Assembly (NCBI GenBank): GCA_948144175.1
Contig: CANXME010000532.1
Location: 67,001 to 131,000 of the forward strand
Length of the DNA stretch: 64,000 bases
Source of the DNA: Closterium sp. NIES-65
Lineage: Eukaryota; Streptophyta; Zygnematophyceae; Desmidiales; Closteriaceae
Direction: 5' to 3'
The translations under genes were made by a program, and so were the position numbers. This document shows, in pieces, positions 22,114 to 32,039 of this stretch (position 1 is the first letter of the stretch; the number at the start of each line of letters is the position of its first letter). The notes under the pieces were generated by a model. That model was given only the letters and a program-made list of their open reading frames with translations, made no database searches and was not told where the DNA came from.

Positions 22114-23901
22114 ATGGACTATGCGCCTTCGTCTCCCTCCTCACGTAGTGTCAGTCCAAGACCTCCCTGCCACCCTTGTATCTCGGCTGTGCAGATGATC
22201 GTGGTCACGGCCGTCGAGCAGCTCGTCATATTCGTCGTCCTCGCCTTTCTGCATGTTTTCGTCTCCCTCTTCCTCCGCCGCTCAGACGGATCCGTGCGGC
22301 GATGGCTGGAGGACAACATGTTTATGTCCAAGCCGTGCAACGACTCGTTCACGGGGTGAGTGGCGTGTCGATGCGCGTAGTACCGTGTATCAGTGTGTCA
22401 TGAGGGGTCAACTGCTCAGCATAAAAATTCCTGCTGAAAGTGTAGACTCTTTGGTGTAGTTTTCTCTCTACCCTCGCTAAATTGCACTTATGTTTCTGCG
22501 TTACTTCGTCGTGTTGCGTGAACCCACTGCCACAGCGGCGTCGCAACGCGAGACGTGGTGATAAATCCCCGCACCCGCCTGTCAGCTCGCCTCTTCCTCC
22601 CGCGCACAGACCTTGTCGCCGCCACCATGGGGGAGCGGGCTTCTTTCGGCCTGACTTGCTACCGCGTGCTGCTTTGCTACCTACCCTCGTGGTGCTGCCT
22701 GTTCGCGCACGACTGGGACGAGGAACCTGTTGCCGCTGTCCATCCTATGGGAGACGCCGACTTCACTGATCTCGGAAATGGGACTGCCGCGGCAGCAAGT
22801 GCCGCGGAGGTAGCGTCGGCGTTTCGCCAATGTTCTGGCGTTTGTTCACAGCCACTTGCGCCCGGAACCCGTTTGCCCGTGCTGGTTTTCTTCCATGGCG
22901 GCGGGTTCATGTACTGCACTGCCGCCTTCCGCGCCTACGACTTCTTCTGCCGCCACCTCGCGCGCCTCGTGGGCTGCATCGTGGTAAGCGTGGACTACCG
23001 CCGCACGCCCCACAGCCGCTTCCCCGAGCCGTACCTGGATGCACTCGACGCCCTCGCGTGGGTGGGAGAGCAGACCAGTGTTTGCGGGGAAGACGAAATG
23101 TGGCTGGCACAGGGAGATGTGCGGAAAGGGGGGGAGGCATGGAGCGGCAGAGAAGTGACGATGGATAGTGTGATGGGAGCGGAAGAATGCGACGGTGAGC
23201 CCCGAGGAGTGGAGCCTTGGCTGCGGCTTTACGGCGACAGCAGGCGAGTGGTGCTCATGGGCGACAGTGCGGGCGGTAACATCGTGCACAATGCATTGCT
23301 CATGCTGCTGCAACCGTCGCTGGACTTGGCATCGCCGGTAGGCGGCTCGGCACTGCACCAAGCAGCGACGGACAGATGTAAGGCACTCTGGGCAGCAGCA
23401 GGTGAAAAGGAATCGCGAGCAGCTGCTTCTGCCAGTAGCGCCTCTTCGCGCGCAGGGCGCATGCAGCCAGTGAAGGCGTTTGGGCTAACGATAGTGGCGA
23501 GCGTGCTCATCTGTCCGTACTTCGGGTCCGAGCAGCGGACGGAGTCGGACACCCGGCGGCAGCACAACCTGACGTTCAACCTGCGCAACACTGACCGGGC
23601 GTGGCGGGATTTCCTCCCACCAGGCAGCTCGAGAGACCACTATGCATCCAACCCGTCGAAGCTGGCGGACAGCAGCGCGTTGGCGCTGTTTCCTCCCACC
23701 GTAGTGGTGGTGGCCTCGCAGGACGTGCTGCACGACCACGGCGTGGCGTACCACGAGCTGATGCGCCGCCACAAGGCTCCCTGCACCCTGCTTCGCTTCC
23801 AGGCCGCTCACGATTTCGTAGTCATTTTCCCCAAGCTCAGAGAGAGCGAGAGATGCTTCGGTGCGCTCTCGTGCTTCATCGAAACGCTGATTGGCACGTG
23901 A
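22114..23901 (+). CDS. Membrane-anchored plant carboxylesterase (alpha/beta hydrolase)
   Basis: Two exons, 22114-22355 and 22536-23901, 535 residues, with phase closing as FTG-GVATRDVV. The N-terminus has a hydrophobic segment at about residues 28-53 followed by RR, so a membrane anchor is likely. The catalytic domain opens with GVATRDVVINP, then the oxyanion motif HGGGF (201-205), the nucleophile elbow GDSAGG with Ser325, Asp477 in SQDVLHD and His506 in AAHDF. The intact His argues for an active esterase rather than a GID1-type gibberellin receptor, which lacks it. It is longer than typical plant carboxylesterases (about 320-350 residues) because of the N-terminal segment and inserts at about 270-315 and 345-380. 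The substrate cannot be told. It converges on the O-fucosyltransferase gene 240 bp away. Confidence 0.88.
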
Positions 23902-24141
23902 GGGATGGCACCCCGCCCCACAACGTGACATTGGCATGTTCCTGCCATCGAAATGCTTACTAACACCTAATAGAAATGTTTCTTACTGTCCCAAAACTAA
24001 CGCAAAATGTTCACATGTGACAGCCTAGGATGAATGCAGCATGAACGTGGCACGAAAAATGTGAAAATGTTCATGGAACTGACAATATTCATCCGATGGT
24101 TGCCACTGATAAAGGTGAAGGCATGTTCCATTGTAAGACCT

Positions 24142-27100
24142 TTAAATGTTTGCTACCGCTTCAGCAACGTGCTGGGGACATGTATCCTTTGCCTGTATCT
24201 TGCCAGCTTCAGCATTGGAATTTGTACTTGGGTTCTGGCAGAAGCACTCAGGCCATGGGTCGGCAAAGAAGGCCATGTGGCCCTGGCGGCGGGGGAAGGG
24301 TGATGCCGATGGTATCTTCCGAAGCACGTTCTTCACAGCGGGACCAAACACGTCCTCTGTTATGCCGCCTGCCTCCCTCTCGTCCAGCACACGGGACAGT
24401 GAGCGGCGATCAGGCCTCAGCGATGGGAGAAACCCGAGGTAGAGACGGTGGCCGAGCACATTATTGGCAAAGTTGCTGGGGCCGTCATAGCTGGGCAGAA
24501 ACACATCAGCCTGGACATGAGTGGGTGATGCAGACAGGGAGGCAATCCGAGGGCTGCATGAATAACTGATTGCATTCACTCACTCCTACCTTGGGGCACA
24601 CAATGGGATCACGGGAACCATGAGACATGGCCTACCTTGGTGCACATAATGTAGTCAACAGCCTGTCCCAGCAGCGCCCTGCCATGCCCCTCCACCGCCT
24701 CCATCTCTGCCGCCGTGGCCACATCCGCGCGGCGCACTATGTTGGGGAAGAGCGCCTGCAGGGGGCGCATGAATGCCTCTCCCCCGTACACTGCCCCCCC
24801 TGCCAGGTACAGCAGCGTGCTGTTGGGGAAGCCCATGGCCCGCAGTGTGAGCCCCACCTGTTGAGCACAGCAACACGGGTGGAGAGCGGGGAAGGAGAGG
24901 AACGGAAGCAGGTGTGGAAGGGAAGAGACACAAGGAGATAAAGAGGAATTAGGGGGGAGCAGACCGAACCTGGGAGAGGACCTGAGAATAGAACAATCCT
25001 TATCTGCATGATGCCATTTCAGATACGCAATGTAGCATAACGATCCTTATCTGCAGTTTCATAATCATCTGAATTTAGAAATAAATTGTTAAAGCAACGC
25101 TAAAAATGCACAATGAAAAACGCCATAAATACGACTTCAGAGGAGTTGGAGATTGCATGTGCCATGCTGGGGCGGCCAGGACAAGGACGACGGGATAGGG
25201 GTTCAGATGACACGTGGGCTTTACCTCGTGTGGTGTGAGTGGGCACTTGCCGATTCGTCTCCTCCTGGACTGCTCCAGCTCCTTCTCTGCAAAGTTAGCT
25301 TCTCGATAAGCCTTCAGCTCCGCCTGCTGCTCCTCAGAGAATATGTTGAAGCACCTGTGCCAACAGCAAAGGAGACGACGGGGCAACAACACCTCAATCA
25401 GCAGCAGGCAACAGTGACGGATCAGCTTTGCTCGAAAGCAGGTGACAGTGCAAGTCGCCTGTGGCGGCCACTCACCCTGCGAACGCTAGCATGTCCTTCT
25501 CGAAGCGCAGGTGCACAGCAATGAAGCGGCCCTGCATGCCCAGCGCTGCGCTGCGTGCTCTCATGCGCGCCATCACGCTGTCAGCCAGCGTGTGCACGGC
25601 GGGGTGAAAGCGCAGCGCGTGGAAGTTGGCACGGCAGCGCAGGCGCTGCAGCTCCAGTGCTACACTGCCCGCGCCCAGCTCCTCCGCCAGCCGGTGCGCA
25701 AACGGTGTCAGGTACACCCCGCCCCGCCGCCGCAGCACCCGCAGCGCATCGCTCTCGTACCACTGCACTGGGGCCTCACGCGGTGGACGCAGCTGCCATG
25801 TTGGGGGATGCGTGAGAGATGCAGGACGGGGAAGCGAGATGAGCACAGCAGAGCATTAAGATCGAGACAAGATGAACAGGCCACGAAAGAGATGAGCGCT
25901 CCACATGGGGTAACAATGACGGCGAGTGACCTACCCGGACGAGCTTGGCGCGCTTGTCGGCCGTTATGTGTGGCGGCAACTCCTTGACTATGCGCACATC
26001 GGAGGCGAGCGTGGCGATGAAGTGGTCCACATCGTACACCGTGGCGAAGCCACTGCCGCACCCAGCACATGCACGGCACACAGGGCGTTGGGTTGTGGAC
26101 ATAGAGGGTGCACAAGAGAAGCCGTGAAGGTGGGCATATGGCGTGGAAGCAGGGAGAGATGTGGTGAAGAAACTACATTACCATGATTGCATGGCATAAC
26201 GTGTCACTGTATGGCATGGCCTGGCATGGAATGGCAAAACACGGTTTGGTATGTCACTAGCTGGCGTGGTGGTCATGCATTGCAGTCCAGCAGTGAAGCA
26301 CAGTTATTGACCTGGTGTCGTTCCAGAACTCATTGGTGTCAAGGCGTGGCAGCACTAGAGTGGCGTTCATGATGCGCGCCACCACCACTGCGTTGCATAT
26401 CTGCACACCCTCGCCCATACACACACACCGCAACGCACCCCACCCCTCACATTCGAACACAAACCAATGCATGAATACCCACACATAACAATGCTGGTAA
26501 GTGACAGTGAGTGAGGCAAGAGACAGTGGACGCAGAGGGCGGAAGAGAGCATGGTGGTCCATCCATGGGAGCCATGAGAAGGGAAGTGGAAAAGACAGAG
26601 ACAACAACGCAGAATCAACAGGACAATCAACCTCATGGACTGTATGGGAGTGGGGGAGTAGCATAACGTCACTGGTTGTGATGGCAGTGCTGAGTAGCCA
26701 TGAGATGACATGGAACCCTGCACATGCGTGCATAAGACCTCATGACAACAGCACCTAGTACCCATAAAGGGGTGCTTTAAAGGAATACAGCAGCTAACTT
26801 CCATACGAACGCATCACATGGCATGCTGCGACGCATGCAGCATGTGTGCAGCGTGTATGCAGTGTGTGTGCAGCGTGTGTGCAGCGTGTGTGCAGCGTGT
26901 GTGCAGCGTGTGTGCAGCGTGTGTGTTGGGCGAACATCACGTGACATCAACATCCTATATATCCCACAATTGCTTCTCTCCGCTGTCCCCTCTGCCTTCC
27001 ATTCACGCACCGCGCTGCGCTGCTGGTTGAGCCCTCCGTTGCACCTCACCACCACGAATCCGTTGCTCTCCTCCGCTGGCGCTGCTCACATGCAGGGAGG

Positions 27101-28417
27101 CACGAGCACACGAGCACGCACGCAGCAGGAGATGGTGCGAGTGGAAGGGAGAGGGAGTGAAGTGCGGCGAGGGCGAGTATCATGCCGACACTGAACGTAC
27201 GGCACAGGCCAGTGACCACCAGGAACCAGGTAGCAACTCGCCACGCCATCATGCGCGCTGTGTCACCCCTACCATTTCTCGTCAACTAAGCACGCTCCTG
27301 CCCTTGAGTTGTGTTTATCAGCTGAGTTTTTGTGGGTGCTCGAAAGTGAGAGCAGCAGCAGGGGAGGAGCCTTACCAGGCCAGACTGTGGTGTCTCGCAC
27401 GCCTGCATGCGCCACCCAGCCCTGGGGGGCGGGCTCAGGCCACAGCGACGCTGCCTCGCGCCCATGCGTGTGCGATTCGCCCCCCTCTGCTACCCCGCCC
27501 TCGCCCTCCCCCTGCACTGGTGCCTGCGCCCCAGGGCTCCCCACCCCCGCCTGCAGCAGCGAGCGCGTGGCGAGTGGCGGTGGTACGGCGGAGGTGGAGC
27601 GGCGCGGCAGCAGCAGGCGGCGGTGTGTGCCGTCTGATGAGAGCACCGCCTGGCACACCACGAGGGGCAGGGGGCGAGACACATCGAGAAAAGGAGAAGC
27701 GGAGAGGATGTTTGGTACAAGGGATATGTAGAGGCCAATAGTACTTGGGTGAGTGGCGGATTGGTGAGGAACACAAAAGGCGGCGAGCGCACACGGGTGA
27801 GGCCGCAGCAGGCGAGCACGGAAATGGGGCGTGGTAGCAGCAACGAAGCGAGGGAGGGTAGGGGTGAGTTTGGTGGGGCATGGCGGAGGCGCACCTCTAG
27901 TCGCGACATGATGTCGTCGCCGAACCATGCGAACAACGCCACCAGTGTCAGCAGCGCCAACAGCAGCAGGAAACGACGCCGCCTGAAAGGAAAGAGTAGC
28001 ACAAGTGGGCGAAGGAGCATGCAGCAGAGCAGCAATGCGATGGGAACACACAGAGCACACAGCAACAGCATACACAGGGAACAGCATCAACGAGTGATGT
28101 CCACCCACACTCCACTTGGATCCCAGCCATTAACACCTCTCTCTGCTCGCCATCGCCGTGCCTCGCTGCTGCTCTCATCCCAGGCCTCACGCCAGCCGCC
28201 CCGCCCTCACACAAGCAAGCAGTTCCTTGCGCGTGGACCTCCGCACCGCGTGCTGCGCCAGCGATGAGCGGTCGTCAGCACGGCGTGCTCACCTGTACCG
28301 TATCTGCAGCATCTCTATCTTCTTCCGCTGACGACCTCCCGATCGCCGTCGCTCCGCCCCGCCGACCACATAGGGGCTCTTCTTTGACGCCGACCGCACG
28401 CCGCCTCCCGCCTCCAT
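24142..28417 (-). CDS. Plant protein O-fucosyltransferase-like, type II Golgi membrane protein
   Basis: Ten exons: 28417-28293, 27982-27895, 27649-27376, 27081-27011, 26400-26312, 26052-25935, 25792-25476, 25354-25225, 24857-24636 and 24510-24142. Together they give 600 residues, and phase closes at every junction. A short basic cytosolic tail is followed by one membrane span (about 46-62). Family motifs are SNGFVVVRCNGGLNQQR (168-184), a DVDHF segment, WYESDALRVLRRRG, HLRFEKDM (349-356), LTPHEVGLTLRAMGF and a DVFLPSYDG region near 481. HLRFE lies in the GDP-fucose/acceptor site of the family. Likely role: transfer of fucose to protein or wall glycans in the Golgi; the acceptor is unknown. 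The stop is TAA. The start ATG sits 11 codons before the K-K-S-P-Y segment; no other in-frame ATG precedes the membrane span as well. Confidence 0.9.
26838..26935 (+). repeat. 11-bp tandem repeat in O-fucosyltransferase intron 4
   Basis: About six to eight units of CAGCGTGTGTG, the first ones imperfect. It lies in the 610-bp intron between exons 4 and 5 and is not coding. Confidence 0.8.
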
Positions 28418-29141
28418 CCCGCCGCCACCGCCGCCTTGCCGCGACCCAGCTCCAGCGTGCCCTCCGCCCTTGGCGCGTCCTCTGTGCCTGTCGGGCGCCC
28501 AGAACCACGCGTCGCTCTGAGTGGACCTAGATCGTGTGTGTTTCTCTAATCAATCACTCGATGCTGAGCCTCGAATCTAAGTCCTGGCTGCTTGTGACAT
28601 CACTTCGCTGCGAACGAGATGATGAGAGTACGACGGGCTCGGTACTAGTAAGGAAGGACCATCGCACATCGGCCTTCGAAGACGGAGTTTAGTGAGACGG
28701 AATAGTTTGCTGATCTTCAAGCGAACTGATGAAGGTCATATACACGGATGTCTGATTGATAAGGTGTGGAGTGGAGGGTATTTGGCGGCGAGAGTTGTGC
28801 ATGGATGCGGGGGAGGAAGTGGCCAATCAACGAGATGCTTGACGCGGGAGACCGCGGGACTGCGGGAAGTGAGTTAGGGAACAGCACAGAAGGATTGGCG
28901 GGAGATGTGAGGTGTCAGAAGGAGCTGGTCTGTGCGCCTTGATTCGGCCGTACTCCGCAACAAGCTACTGCAGATCAGTGTACACGACTTGCCCCAACGA
29001 AAACATACAGCTCGGTTATTCGTTTGGCTAAGGCAACACAATCCCCAGGTGTACATTTTAGCAAGGGTATAAGGTTTAGTCTTGTTTCTTTCATTAAAGT
29101 TCAATTGATACAACCGTAATTGCTGAAAGGCTCAAACTCCA
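28418..29141. other. Intergenic region upstream of the O-fucosyltransferase
   Basis: About 720 bp between the O-fucosyltransferase start and the stop of the next minus-strand gene. It should hold the promoter of the former and the 3' end of the latter. No other feature was recognised. Confidence 0.4.
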
Positions 29142-30413
29142 TCAACCACTATCACCACGCCTTCCATACCTCATGCTGCCTCCTTTAGAAACCCATTGTT
29201 CACCACTAACCCTTGGCGTCTCTTTGCTGTCTGTCGCCGGAAGCCGTTTCCTTCTTGATCGTTGCCCTTGTGTAACGGGGAGTGATTGACCCATCGTGTT
29301 CTTTTCCATGTCTTGCTCTCCCAAAGCATCCGAAGGCTCTTTTCCTGCTAGTGAACCTTCACTAGCGATTTCACCCTGCCGCCCTGCCTTGGTCCGCTTC
29401 TCTTCAATTGACGCCTGCTGCTTCTGCACCATATCCAGCAGCCAGTCGCTGCTCACACTCTCAAGGTTCATGTACCCCTCATCCGCTGCCTCAATCCCTC
29501 CCACTTCACTCTCCCCTGCATTCCCCCCTTCTGTCTGCTGCTGTCGCCTCTCAGATTGTCGTTTCCTTCTCTCTTGCCGCCGTGCCAGCTGCTCCTGCTG
29601 CGCGCGTACAGCCGCAAGATTCACCCCAGAAGGCCAGCCCAACCCCGCGCGGCCCTGGCGGGCGCGTGCTGTGCGCTTTCGGACAGAGGGGGCTCCAGAT
29701 CCTGCAGGACCGGAGGAATATGGGAAGACAGCGGGTGCGGCGGGCGCAGCAGTGCCGGAGGTGTTGGTGCGCGGTATAGGCTTGGTGAAGGAGGTGCCGA
29801 GCATCTCCATGTCCACTCCGCTCCAGGCGAACGTGTCTGTCATGTCCACCCATCCCGCGTCCCGTGCGTACTGCACGGCAGCAGCGGCGCCGTCGCGGTG
29901 CAAGCGGCGTTCGTACTCGAACCACTCGAGGCGGTCGCGGTACACGGGGTCCGCCAGCACCGCCTCCGCCAGCTCCGCCCACTCCGCCAAATCGTCCGAG
30001 TCCGCCAGATGCTTCGTCATCCAGCGCAACGATCCCGGTTTTAACGAACCCAACAGGGGGGCGGGCCGTCGGTCGGCCACAGCCTCCTTGTACCAGCTGC
30101 CGAACGTCACAGGCGTGTCACGCGGAGGCACTGGACGCCTCCAGGTCCTGCCTGAGTCGTTATATGCCCGTGCCCTGAAACCACGCCCGCTCTTCGCGTG
30201 ATTTCGCGCATTTTCGCGAAAGAAGCAACTTCTCCTCAGATGCAATGCATCGCCGATCACAAACACCGCAGACAAGGAAGGAGCTGAAACATTTAAACTA
30301 CCAGCATCTGAACGAATCACGGAACCGAGAGGAGACCGACGGGAGGTGCATGGATTAAATAAAAACGAGTTATGGGATGGCAACGACCGCGAGATAATCG
30401 CCATACCCACCAC
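29142..30413 (-). CDS. Unrecognised 423-residue protein, possibly plastid-targeted
   Basis: A single uninterrupted frame of 423 codons. The N-terminal ~75 residues are rich in Ser, Arg and hydrophobic residues and poor in acids, which would fit an organelle transit peptide. Residues about 90-205 form the most protein-like block, with TFGSWYKEAV, LKPGSLRWMTKHLADSDDLAEWAELAEAVL and DRLEWFEYERRLHRDG. The C-terminal half is low-complexity and highly charged, with a Q/R-rich coiled-coil-like stretch (about 268-295: AVRAQQEQLARRQERRKRQ). I do not recognise a family. Codon composition and the alternation of charged and hydrophobic residues support a real gene. The first Met is used; MAIISRSL three codons later is an alternative. 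Confidence 0.6.
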   Translation of the reverse strand: MVGMAIISRSLPSHNSFLFNPCTSRRSPLGSVIRSDAGSLNVSAPSLSAVFVIGDALHLRRSCFFRENARNHAKSGRGFRARAYNDSGRTWRRPVPPRDTPVTFGSWYKEAVADRRPAPLLGSLKPGSLRWMTKHLADSDDLAEWAELAEAVLADPVYRDRLEWFEYERRLHRDGAAAAVQYARDAGWVDMTDTFAWSGVDMEMLGTSFTKPIPRTNTSGTAAPAAPAVFPYSSGPAGSGAPSVRKRTARARQGRAGLGWPSGVNLAAVRAQQEQLARRQERRKRQSERRQQQTEGGNAGESEVGGIEAADEGYMNLESVSSDWLLDMVQKQQASIEEKRTKAGRQGEIASEGSLAGKEPSDALGEQDMEKNTMGQSLPVTQGQRSRRKRLPATDSKETPRVSGEQWVSKGGSMRYGRRGDSG

Positions 30414-30769
30414 TCGCGACGTGAGGTTGGAAGGGTATGAGAGGATGTTGAAAGGATGGAATGGTTGAGGTTCGGCGGTTTTCTTGGGATCGACTGGAAC
30501 TGCGGTTGCGCAAGATACGTAGCATGCCTAAAAATATAAATAGGTGCCACACTTGTATCGCGTATACTCACAGAGTCCTTGTCGACCACCTGACCAATCC
30601 CGTGTCTACTCAGAGCAACCCAGCTAGCTAGAAAGTTCTTTCGCAGCTTGAGTCTGACTGCTCTGCGTGGCAATTTTTTTCAAGAAAGTACCGAGGAGGT
30701 GCTGCAGAACCGCGAAAGCTCTGCTGTGGGCGAACTTTGCTAATTATGATTCTACAAAATGAGCCCTAA

Positions 30770-30933
30770 GGACACGTCACCTCAACGCCGATCGCGGGAT
30801 CGACCCTATGTAGGTTTGATTTGCGTGGTTGAATTTGCATCTAGAAGGTTTTACTACGATGCGCGTAGTTTAAATGCGGTGGAAGATCGATTTTGACGAT
30901 CGATCGCAGGATCGGCGTTCAGGTGATGCGTCC
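30770..30933. mobile_element. Small TIR element (i), 164 bp, Harbinger-like
   Basis: The inverted ends GGACACGTCACCTCAACGCC and the complement of GGACGCATCACCTGAACGCC extend for about 35 bp. They are flanked on both sides by TAA (30767-30769 and 30934-30936). It has no coding capacity. Confidence 0.68.
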
Positions 30934-31031
30934 TAACGATCTCAGGTTGTGCTGTGGAAGCGTCACCTCCAGCCATTTTGCAAGATCGATCATGCGCCGA
31001 TTTCTTTGCGGGATATTCCGCATGATATTCA

Positions 31032-31190
31032 GGGCGCGTCCCCTCCCTCGATCGATCGTGCAAAACCGACGACGATCGATCGTCCACCGCACTGAAATCT
31101 TGCGTTGTTCTGTTTTCAACTATTTGAACCCTTTTTGACCGTTTCTAGGATCGATCCTGCACACGATCGATCGAGGGAGGGGACGCGCCC
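31032..31190. mobile_element. Small TIR element (ii), 159 bp, Harbinger-like
   Basis: Inverted ends GGGCGCGTCCCCTCCCTCG and onward match for nearly 29 bp without mismatch and include CGATCGATCG. The flanks are TCA (31029-31031) and TTA (31191-31193), possibly one mutated 3-bp duplication. Confidence 0.62.
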
Positions 31191-31240
31191 TTAGTGCGGT
31201 GGGATCAGTTTTGCAAAAAGGCTAGAGGTGACTGCCCTCA

Positions 31241-31753
31241 GGACGCGGCACCTGTTTTCATTTTGCCATGATCGATCGTGGGAGGGGATCGATGTGCCGC
31301 CTGTACAGTGTATTGGCGACATCGCCAATGCTTGGTAGCCGTTTTTCGCTGAACGTCGAGAAGGTACAGTAAACGGGTACCCAAATTGGTGGCACCTGCA
31401 GCTCGCACGATCGATGTGCGGTGGTGCATGTGTTAGGGTTGGCGGGAGAGCATATCGCGCCACAGGTGACAGCCTCGATCGATCGGCGTCGCCCACGGTC
31501 GCAGGCCAAAAATTCTTGAGTCGCTGCGAATGGAATTGCTGCACGACCATCCACGCTCTGCCCTGATTGGCTGCGCGTTTAAGTGTAATGGCAGCTCCAA
31601 CCTCCCGAGCCTGCATTTTCGAACCTGGCACCTATAGCTCGATGTGTCTACCCCACAGCAAAATTGCAGTGTGGGCACATCGGTGTGCCGATCGATATGC
31701 CAGGATCGATGTGAGGCCACGATACTTGTAGAATGAAAACAGGTGCCGCGTCC
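31241..31753. mobile_element. Small TIR element (iii), 513 bp, Harbinger-like
   Basis: Inverted ends GGACGCGGCACCTGTTTTCA at both termini, perfect over at least 23 bp, with TCA on both sides (31238-31240 and 31754-31756). The interior is rich in GATCGAT palindromes and has no plausible gene. It ends about 220-290 bp upstream of the GT37-like coding start, so it probably lies in that gene's promoter. Confidence 0.72.
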
Positions 31754-32039
31754 TCAGACACTGACTGGGTCTGAAAGGCATGTTCGGACGGCGTCAAGCT
31801 TCGAGCTGAGCTTTCTTGGTGTCAGACTGCCACGGAGGTCTGACACGAACGATCAGATCTGCCTCATGCCCGTGAGGCTGCATTCGATTTCGGTTGGGCT
31901 GGGTTGGGGATGGTTGGAGGCAGCATTGCGGAGGGCAGGGTACACTGCACAGCACAGAAGGGGCGCAGAAATGCAACACCCACTTATCGTATCAACCACT
32001 GTGATCGTAGCCCGCCTCACCAATTTGTATCAGCAGAAA

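Noticed and set aside
23229..23591. Minus-strand frames opposite the carboxylesterase
   Set aside because: Shadow frames of a high-GC exon with an intact hydrolase triad on the plus strand.
30895..31710. CGATCGATCG clusters as regulatory operators or bacterial DNA
   Set aside because: They are explained as parts of inverted-repeat elements; neighbouring genes are clearly plant genes.
30854..31720. Open frames among the GATCGAT palindromes
   Set aside because: They lie inside or between the TIR elements and show palindromic repeat composition rather than protein-like sequence.
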